Under the pieces are notes generated by a model, which searched no databases, was not told where the DNA came from, and saw nothing but the letters and a program-made list of their open reading frames with translations. 64,000 nucleotides of DNA, from contig OU744720.1 in the NCBI GenBank assembly GCA_916613615.1, forward strand, positions 71,688,471 through 71,752,470, given 5' to 3'. This document shows, in pieces, positions 48,656 to 58,300 of this stretch (position 1 is the stretch's first letter; every line of letters begins with the position of its first letter). The position numbers were made by a program, and so were the translations under genes. This DNA is from Steromphala cineraria. Its lineage: Eukaryota > Mollusca > Gastropoda > Trochida > Trochidae.

Positions 48656-49682
48656 CTAGTAAGTAAATTTTGCATTTGAAATCTCTCAAAGCCAGATGCA
48701 ATTTCACTGTTTGTTTTCATTATTCAATGTCACATTTACAATTTACAATTCACAATTTTATAAAACATTGAATAGAAGCTTTCATGAAGATAGGGATAAA
48801 TTATCAAGTGTTTAAATAAAACTGAAAGATGAGTTGCTTAAATTGGCGCTGAAGAAGGGATTTTACGGCGCTTCGTTTAATAAATAATTCAGCATAGAGA
48901 CGCAAGCTGTAATAAGACCTAAGCAGTCTACCTGTGGTAGCGTGAATATGGATCTCTCTATAGATTTGTCCAAAATGAACTGTCAATAAATAACCTTCAA
49001 TGTATAAAGAGGCAGTATCACGGTGTTTTGAATAAATCTTCTTCACATTTTGCCCAGAAAATGCAAAATGCATATGTACAACTGCCACTATTGGTTAGAA
49101 ATTATCTTCATATTGGACACTTTGATAAGTGATACAAGATGGTTCAGAATTTAGAAGTTAAGAAACTTAAGTCAACAGGATTATTCATCATCGAATTACG
49201 GACAACGAATCCATATTGTGCATGTAACGTTGTACTATTGAAACAACCAAAACTCATTTTCATTTCGGTTTTCATTACACTTGGAATGTAATTTTCAAAA
49301 ATAAAATAAGAAATAGAAACAGAAGTGAGGTTTATATATACCACGTTTTCTAAGAGCATGCACCTCCTTAATACATTTTGCGCATTTAAACATGCAGCGA
49401 GTTACTACTTTTACTTCTAATGAACTTCAGATAATATGTTATTAATATGTATTCTGTCTATAAAATGGAACATATAGTTTTCTCTACTTAAAGTGTATAT
49501 GCCTGTCTTACATTCAAACATATAATGGATTTCATTTTAAATCAGATTAAAGTTACTCATGTAACACTTCGAAAATTACAGTGCATGTAATCATAATAAA
49601 CAAAACATTCTTCTGGTTGATAACTTATCAATAGATAATATTCAAAAACGATTTAACTGTTTTTTATTATTTAAGATGAAAT

Positions 49683-49870
49683 CAGTCTGAATAAAATCGA
49701 CTGTGATTCGAGGGAAAAAAGTGTAAAAAAAATATTGTCTCTAGGGGGGTTCGAACTTCAACCAGCACGGCTTTCCTCTCATTCACACTATCCAGACTGG
49801 TTCGAACTCCGATAAATACAATATTTTTGATATATCATTCCTCGGAGCACGGTCGATTTTAATCAGACTG
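49683..49870. mobile_element. CAGTCTG-type MITE, short copy
   Basis: Termini CAGTCTGAATAAAATCGACT / ...GTCGATTTTAATCAGACTG; flanks agatgaaat / acatgaaat (8 of 9 match). It contains 'attgtctctaggggggttcg', shared with the 59.5 kb copy. Confidence 0.85.
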
Positions 49871-50379
49871 ACATGAAATAGACTTTTGTACTTAGCCAAT
49901 AATATGACATTATATGTGTTTATTATTATCATCAATCCGACATCGAAATATCGAATTTCATGCATGCATGTAATTGCATAAATGAATAGCATTTGAATTC
50001 AATAATATCATTTTAATGAATTCAAGTTGGCCCTATATGATCTTATCTTAATTTTCTATTGTATTTCCAAACTTTTGGATCTAAGGTATTTTAGACATAA
50101 AATGATATTCCAATAACCTATTAATGTATCGACACGATCAATTTTTTTATAAACTATTACTATTAGTATTACTTTATAAGAGATGCTTGTCAAACATATG
50201 TTAAAAATAAGAAAATATACATAGGCCTAAGTGAAATTGTTAAAAGAATAAATTTGAGTAATATCACTCTTAATCATTATTGCTCACTAGAATTGAGGTT
50301 AATAAGGCGCAGTCAATCACGCACGTAAAGAAACGGTTATTTCAATCATTGTTTTTTTTGGGTAAGAAACTATTTTTTT

Positions 50380-50560
50380 ATCCTGAAATGACACAACACT
50401 GAAACAGGAAGTCGACAGGATGGGCTACTCAAGGGAGATAACTATAGCAGCCTCGAGTTGGAATCGGGAAGTCCCGGCTGACCGAAGTTCTAGAAAAGTG
50501 ATTTTGGTGTTGTTTATAACGATGGAGCCAATTTCCACATTTGCCAGATTAATATTTTCA
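50380..50560 (+). promoter_or_regulatory. possible upstream promoter / 5' exon region of the TIR-RHIM gene
   Basis: A locally higher-GC, non-repetitive stretch 1.7 kb before the first recognised coding exon. It carries a perfect consensus kappaB site (GGGACTTCCC on the - strand, 50466-50475) and an Ets-type CAGGAAGT. The upstream exon required by the acceptor at 52194 has to start somewhere here or further left. The link to the gene is inference. Confidence 0.28.
50466..50475 (-). promoter_or_regulatory. NF-kappaB-type site
   Basis: GGGACTTCCC fits GGGRNWYYCC exactly. It lies upstream of an immune-type adaptor gene; a single 10-bp site can occur by chance. Confidence 0.35.
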
Positions 50561-51264
50561 TAAATATGTCAAGATTAGCGTTTGCGGTACCATTAAGGAT
50601 TTACTAGGACCATGTATAGCTGTTTTGAAACAAGAGTGATAGGTATCTCGATCGGAAGTTAAGAAATTACCACTAGATTCGACGTGTTCGATACGAAACC
50701 GAAAGTTAGAAACATTGTTGATGGCATAATATCCCAGGCGGAATATGACACACACACAAACATAGGTATGTAGACACTAGCATGTATGTACAATTGTACA
50801 TGTATATTTAGTTCTAGTTTGTCTATAACAGTGATAATGAAATGATCCACAGTACAGTAGTGAATTGAAAATGATGTACAATGTATCTTTCTGTGGTGAT
50901 GGAATTAGTTATATCATCTTGAATTAATTTGTATCACAATATATCACACGGTTTGATTACAATGCAAAGCAATATCCTCACCAACAACATATTTGCAGTG
51001 GAATATTTTGTTACTGACATTGATTCTTTTTCTACATTTATAATCCTAAATGTTATCAACATTGTCATTGATTTTACATGTATGATGTACTGTCAAAACA
51101 TGAAATTCTTGATCCCTTCATATTATCCACATTGTACAAATGTGTTTATTTATAAAAAAATAATGTATTTGTTTAGGCCCGTTCCACACAACGTCCAATT
51201 TTCCATGCGATGTGTCATGTGTTGAGTTCAAAATGTAAAGTCATGTGTTCTGTTTTCTAACATT

Positions 51265-51490
51265 TATTATTATCCCCTGCCAAGACGTGAAAGGGGGATA
51301 TAGGTTTGGGCTCTATCCGTCTGTGTGTCCATCAATCCATGTGTCTGTTCACCCGAGTTCTCAGAAACCTTTCTACATAGGATAACAAAATTAGCTAAAT
51401 TTCTTCAGTATTACTGAAATCTTTATGATATACCTTCATGAAGAAAATCAGAAAAATGCAGTTATGTTTTACAGAGTTATGGCCCTTTTT
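51265..51490. repeat. dispersed repeat ('cccctgc...gggggatat' type)
   Basis: 'tatcccctgccaagacgtga', 'gggggatataggtttgggct', 'ccgtctgtgtgtcc' and 'agttatggcccttttt' are features of a repeat widespread in molluscs. This judgement is from memory. Confidence 0.5.
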
Positions 51491-52233
51491 CCCTGATTTT
51501 GGACTATATATGATATGATATTGGGAGTTATAATGAAAACCAATTTAGTGAGAGATGTTGATGACTTTGTTATCTTGTTAAATTACATTATTGAGTTATT
51601 CATGGAGGTTGTATTTGTAATGTCACATTCACATTATCTACATTGTAAATAATATGTCTTTTGTGTAAAGAGCAGGTCATAGTGGCGTTTTGTCTGTCAA
51701 TTAGATTCTTTGCATGAATTAAAGAATCAAGATAAGCTACATGTATTCATAGTCTAGATTATCCACAAATTTACAAATAATTAACGATAAAATTAATCAG
51801 CAATGCATTGTCATCCTAGAAAGGTCATAACAGTTGTAGCTTAATATCTTTGAGAGGCTAATGACAGCATCTTCAATACTAAGCAAATTCATATTTCTTA
51901 CCGACAATTTTTTATCTGCTTTTGTAATTGAACAAGTTGAGTATGAGTTTCTCTTTGCATTTCAGCTGTGATATATATGTCACCACATTTTACCAAGTAA
52001 GGGTAAGGTTTATTCAACGGCAAAAAACAAAGGTTATAATGTTTGAAATTCAATAATTCTATGCAAAATCTGATTTTTTTTTTCCAAATGAAAAAAGATT
52101 GATATTTCAGTGATTGACAATTTGCCCAACATTCATAAATAATATCCTTGCAAAACTGAGACTTGACCTTGAGCAATTTCTTTTTTATTTCAGGATATCT
52201 GTGCTGTATGGGACACACCTGAATCAAGTCAGA

Positions 52234-52318
52234 ATGTCACAGTTGCCGAGCCAAGTGTCCACGGATGCTGATCCTAGTGAGGAACAAGCTCCTGGGCAGC
52301 TCTTGCAGCAACATCAGG
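52234..52318 (+). CDS. TIR-RHIM gene, first recognised coding exon
   Basis: The exon itself runs from 52194 (after the acceptor TTTATTTCAG) to the donor CAGG|GTGAGG. Coding is taken from the ATG at 52234 (MSQLPSQVST). An out-of-frame ATG at 52208 opens only a four-codon upstream frame. Because an acceptor precedes it, at least one exon lies upstream. Confidence 0.7.
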
Positions 52319-55300
52319 GTGAGGAGTTCATAAATGTCAATTTATGAACAAACGCAATTAGAAGAGTATTGTTAATATTCTATTGGTCTAGTTAGGTCAA
52401 GACGTATGTACATAGAGCAGGATGGAAAGCATTGTTTGGTCTCATATAACTCGACCGGAGTGGGGTATAAGTCAAATATACAAACACTTCCCTTGGTGCA
52501 TCACTCAATACACTCAATCACTCGGCTTCCATACACTATGCCTCGGACCCACGATTCAAACAGGAGGTGTGTATAGCGATGCACCTCTGGAAGTGTGGGT
52601 ATATCTCTCACTTATGTCTTATTGGATTTTCCTCTAATGGGCTTTTCATGTCACAGTTATCACCAAAATGTGAGGTTTGGGCATATTTTGCGCATGTAAG
52701 ATGTGGCGAGGTACTGTTAATTCATACGGAAACCATATATACATGCAATTTAAATATCACTGCAGTACATATTTGCATTTGTAGTCTGATTTATATTCTA
52801 CAATCTATGTATTCTATATTCTCTCAGTTTAAGACATCATGCATCATTCTTTAAAGGGAACAACTTCTCAATACGTAAAAAGTCTATTGACATGCATTAC
52901 CGTACCTTTATATGTAAAAAATTGCTTGAATGTTGACATTTAGTGTAAAGAGAATAAGACGTTGTTATATTAAGAGAAAAGGCGATGTATATTGTGATTT
53001 GAATTTGGGATTTTACAAGTAACTTACAACTAATACATCTAATTTAAGTTGTTTTCTATAACATTAAGACCTAAATGGAAAAATCGACATGCATGAACAT
53101 CCTCAAACTGTGGTTAATGTATGAAAACTGAGTGAAATTTGACACAAAGCGGGGAGCCCGTTTACCTTGTGCAGCGATTTTTAATATGAAAAATTAATCC
53201 TATTGAAATTACAACTATCCCAAAATATTGATATTCCTTCCCGCTACTTGATAAAGTATAATATTTGATAATGAAGATCATTAACTGTATTTTCGCAGCC
53301 GATTATGTGTCCGAATTAGCCTCCATATTGGATTTTTGAGAGAGAAAAGCAGTTGTCACAAAGAGAAAAGGCTGATTACTCACAGAAATGGATGATTGAT
53401 TACCCCGTGTAAACATGTGAGAAAACAGTCCAAGGGAGATAACTCCCTGAAGATGAGATTTGTTGTGTTACATTGTCAGTCATAAGGTATTGGCTTATAA
53501 AAGCTGCAAGTTTTCAATTATGATAACTCTGTTACAAAGACTGAAATGAGGTTTCAGTCACTTCTTCTTTTTGAACACAAAATGTCAGGTCTCTTTGTAA
53601 GAACATCACTTAGTGTGTTGTTGAGTTGCCAAAAGAAACAGTTAACTTACAAAAGATGCACTGTTTTCACCAAGAAGTGACCTGTGTTTTTTTTCTTTTG
53701 TACCTTGAATTTAGAGTTTATTTGTCAATAAAAAGGCCATTGTAAATCAATATGAATACAGAGCATGAGCATAAAGAAGATGCAATGTTCTTCTTCACAT
53801 ATATGTTTTCAGCAACAGTTGATTTTAATCAGACAGGGTTATTGTCATAATCGTGAATGCGATTGTTTTGTTGTAGGGAATGGATCATCAAGGACCCCTA
53901 GACCAACAAGACCGGTTCCCACAGACATAAGTAAGTGACGGCAAAATATTGAATGTGTCTTCAATGCTGCATGCAAGGAGAAAAATATATCTTGTGCATA
54001 TTTCTTTCCTAGTGACCTTCACAAGTAAAGTGTTGTGCAGGTTCCTCAGAATTACAAAATATGTATAAGATCCTCATGCCCTGATCAAGGATATCTTTGT
54101 CATTTTTTTATGAGCCTAGGTTATGTGAAGCATTTAAGAATGATACATTGCATCAGTGTATGAAACAAGCCCCCCTCCAAGCTGTAATCTGGTTGCTTTT
54201 GTCCCGACTGGAAACTTTTTGAATATTATGTTTTAAATCGTAGCCTGTCATTGGCAAGGCAAATTTCGAATCTCTTATGCTGGTTTAAAGCTATAGTGGA
54301 CTTTTTAGAGAGAATACTAAATAAGTAATGAGCTTTTGGAAAATATGAAAACAGGGTTTAGCGATATCTACAATTATAAGGAAGGGGTATTATCTCAGTT
54401 GTAGACCAGTTGTCTAGGTTTTAGATATAGTCTAGTCATACTCTTATCCTCATCAAAATATAACTGAAGGGTTGAAATAAAACAGGTTTATGTTGAGACA
54501 GTACACTTGTACTGGCTGACCATTGCTCGTCATAGTCAATGTTGCATCAGTCCACAACTGTAACTTTGGATCACGTCCAGTGTAATACCACATGACTTTT
54601 GCAAAATTACTTGGTTAGCCTTGGCTTAAGACAGCAAGGCGGGAGCTGTATAGTTTGAACTTCAATGAAGACGCAAAAATCTGAATAATGTTGCAAACAG
54701 CAGAGGAAAGATTCCTGTAAGAGATAAACGATTTGCCTAAGGTGCATTCATAATTGCCTTGAACAATCATATAATTTTACATCGAACATGAAAATTTACA
54801 AATCATACTTTCATGCTGATTACATTCAGGCATATTTCATACATTGATTACATTCATATATTATTACAGGGTCAGTGGACAGTGGCTACTGTGAGACCAG
54901 CACATCCGATCAAGGATCGTTATCCCAAGACGCAGTCCCCTCAAATCCCTCAAGCTTGTCCTCATTGGATCTGAATCCACCTCCATCATCCAGCAGTGTT
55001 GGTCAAGTGAGCTCTGGACCGTCCAGTTCAGGACATCTGGACTCTTCCCAATTTGTCAGCCAGTCTCAGTACGGGTCAAGTCAATTTGGCTCAAGTGTTG
55101 ATACAGTTAGTGATATCCAAGAACATCTGGTTCACAGGATCAATAGAGCTGTTGGAGGAAAGGGCAAGAAGTTTGAGGAGGAAGATGACTCCTCATCAAA
55201 GCCTCTGCTTCCAATAAGCTCCAGTTCAAGCTCCAGTTCTAGTTCTAGTTCCAGTTGTGTCCAAAGCTCGAGCTCAAGCTCCTCCTCAATGCCCTGTGAT

Positions 55301-58300
55301 GATGCTGACTCTGTGACTGATGCTGATATAGATGCCTTGAGGAAGGAAATGCCTTATCAGATGAGGGTTGACTTTCAAGATGCCATGGTTCTGTTTTGTG
55401 ATGAGGATCGGGAAAAAGTGGACTTGTTTATGGAAAATTTTGAAGGAATGAAACTGTTTGACAGAATTTCACCAAAAGTTATGCTTTATGATGATATGGC
55501 TGTTGCCATAGGATCTCAAATTAAAGCTCTAGAATTTGGTATTGATAGATGTACTTATGTGTTTCTATATGTAACCAAACTGTTCTGTGATGATGCATGG
55601 TCAGAATTTTCAAGTGAAACTTGTTTGATGGAAGCAATTCATAATCCATCCAAGAAGTGGTGTGTTGTGCCTGTGTTCACTGAACCAAAACGAAATGCTA
55701 GTTTTAGAGTGCCTCCATCCCTCAATTCTTTGAAGGGAATCCAGTACTGGACAAATGATAAATTTTTCAAGGACTCTGTGAAAAAGCTTTTGCAGGAGAA
55801 GTTATTCATACGGAGAAAAAATGAAAAAGAGCTCACCAGAAAGAGGAAGGAATGGGTAGTGTCTCATCGAGTTGAGAAGATGAAAGAGGAGGTTCAGGAC
55901 AAAGAAGAGATGGTGGCTCGACAGAGGAGAGAGCAAATAGCACGAGAAGAAGCGATGGCTCAGCGATGTGAGTTGGAGAGAAAGCAGATTGAGCAGGAGA
56001 TTCGCCACCAGATGGAGTTGCAGAAGATTAAGGAGGAACAGGAACAGAGTCAGGGGATGAAGATGATGATGAAGCAGTTCGCTCAGAGGTTCAATGTACC
56101 GTCATCCTCATCCAAAACAGCTGTTTCTTTTCCTGGACTTAGTTCATCTAAATCTGATGAAGAACTTGTACATCATTTGAGGCGGATGTTTGGACAGCAG
56201 AACAACCCTCAGAGTGGGTTCCCTTCAGGTAATCAAACCCCCAGTAATGTTCATCAGGTGAGTTTAGGTCAAGGAGGCAGCCTGGCTTCTGGAAGAAGTT
56301 TCCAAGAAACTGCTGGTTCCCAAGCAAGTGATGAGGGCAGTACTGGTTTCACTCCTGGGAACATTGGGACAGCAGCTGAAGCATATTCTCAAAATACTCA
56401 GTACTTTAGTCTGCCTTCTCAACCACCTCAAGGTATTTCTCCTGCTTTTCAAAGTCTGCCATCTAACTTACAAACTGCATCTCAACTTGGTAGTGACAGT
56501 TTTTCCAGAGGCGATCTCGAAGAGGATCAACCGCCTTCACTTTATCAACATTCAAGCTCCAGCACTGGCTTGATCTCTGCTAGCCAAGAGGCTTCTATAC
56601 AAAAAGCTCAGGATCACATGAGACATACTAAAGGACATCCATCTGTGCCAGATGCAAGGACATTCAGTGGGGCACAGTCTCAGTCTACAGTTGGGCCTCA
56701 GTCTGTAGTAGGGCCTCAGAATGTTTGTGGACCTCAGTCTACAGGTGAAGCTCAGTCTATAGGTGGGCATCAGTCTATAGCTGGGCCTCAGGGTGTAGTT
56801 GGTCCTCAGTCGGTTGGAGGATCTCAGTCTATAGCAGGTGCAGGAGTTCGGACAGGGCATGTTCCTGATCCTCCTGCAAATGCTAAAGAAATTCACTACC
56901 ATTATCATTATTATGACAAGAACCCTGAACAGTCTCAAACAAAAGGTGCTCCTGAAAAACCTCCAATAAACATTGTTGGTGCTAAGATAGTGCAAATTGG
57001 TGATGGAAACCTGGTGCAAGTTGATGATGAGTTTATGAAGGGTGGAGCAGAGACACAAGTACGTGCAGGAGATGCTGACAGCAGTGATGAGGAGGTACAG
57101 CAACACAAGACTAGTCAACCTGGGTGAGTGCTACAGTCTTTACTTATTTACTGTGTAGTTTTCTGCTGTTATACTTCAATCGCTGATTGCTTCTCCTGGT
57201 ATGCTTCCTTTAAATAGAAAGATTGTGTTTGACTCTCAACTTTCAAGATTTAAATGTGAAATTTTGATGTCATTCTATAAATGCTTTTAGACCTATGCCT
57301 CAATTAAAAAATAATGAAGAGTTTTATTGGCAAATCCAGGAATTTTGAATAGGGGGATTTTTTAAATTAACTTAGAACCCTTTCCCCCTACCCCCCTGGA
57401 TCCGCTGAAGATATTCGACATAATTCTAATCAAATATGTTATTGAGCATGATAATTATGTGAAAATTAAACTTAATAATGCATAGTTAGGCTTATTGTCT
57501 GTCTTATTTTCATTGCAGAACTGCCTCAAAGCCAGTAGTATCCATCCCCAGCCAGCCCCCCTCAACTATCTACCAGGACAACCACCCATCAGTTCCCTAC
57601 AGGGGCTCCTCCCCTAGACCAGTGCAGCTGCCCACCAGAGACAAGGACCAGGGTCTGCCTCTTCATCCCTCCAGACCTTCAGCTCATCCTGCAACTTTTG
57701 CTGGAAATCCTGCAGCGGCCTCCTCTCCTGCTGTTGCTTCAGCAATGCCTCATGGATCTCACATTCTGCCTCAAGGAACAGTTCCAAAAGGCCCTGCTTC
57801 TGCAACAACTGTCCCAAAGGTTGCAGCCTCCTTGACAACAGTACAGACTCCTCTAGAAGGTTCTGTTGGTCCACGAACATCAGCACAAGGTTCCTTTGTA
57901 TCAGAAGGGCAAACATCGATTGTTGGTCCAATTTCTTCTGGACCAATGGCAGGCCTGGCAAATGATCCATCAAGCGCAAGTCATCCTGGTGGGCCCCAGA
58001 TAGCCCTAGTTAAGCCTATGGGAACTCAAGGACTTTTAGAAAGGGGACGTGAGGAAACAGCAGTGAAAGGTGTGGCTGCACAAAGCAGTTCCTCCCTTCC
58101 TCCACAAACTGAGTATGATTCCATAGCCTCACAGACTGCTGCCAAGGGTCTAGAAGAGGGGGATCCCTGTGAGGAACAAACACTGGCTAAGATGCGGGCT
58201 CTTGAGAGTGTAAGTACAATGACCTCTTTCTTTTGCTAAATGTTGTTTGGGAAATTGGCCTTTAAAGAGGTACTGTGTGATGATTTTGATGGATAGTTTG

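Larger units (their letters stand above)
48656..52193. other. 5' flank / possible 5' intron of the TIR-RHIM gene
   Basis: No coding segment identified. Contains a MITE, a dispersed repeat and the kappaB-bearing block at 50.4-50.5 kb. An upstream exon of the TIR-RHIM gene should lie here or to the left. Confidence 0.45.

Noticed and set aside
50929..51225. 98-codon + strand frame
   Set aside because: Hydrophobic AT-rich composition, no splice context, no family resemblance; typical chance frame.
56552..57118. 188-codon frame on the - strand
   Set aside because: It is antisense to the RHIM exon of the TIR-RHIM gene, and its 'RLRS' repeats are the complement of the hexapeptide repeat.
57614..57979. 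121-codon frame on the - strand
   Set aside because: Antisense to the Pro/Ser-rich exon 4, whose splice sites and phase fit the + strand gene.
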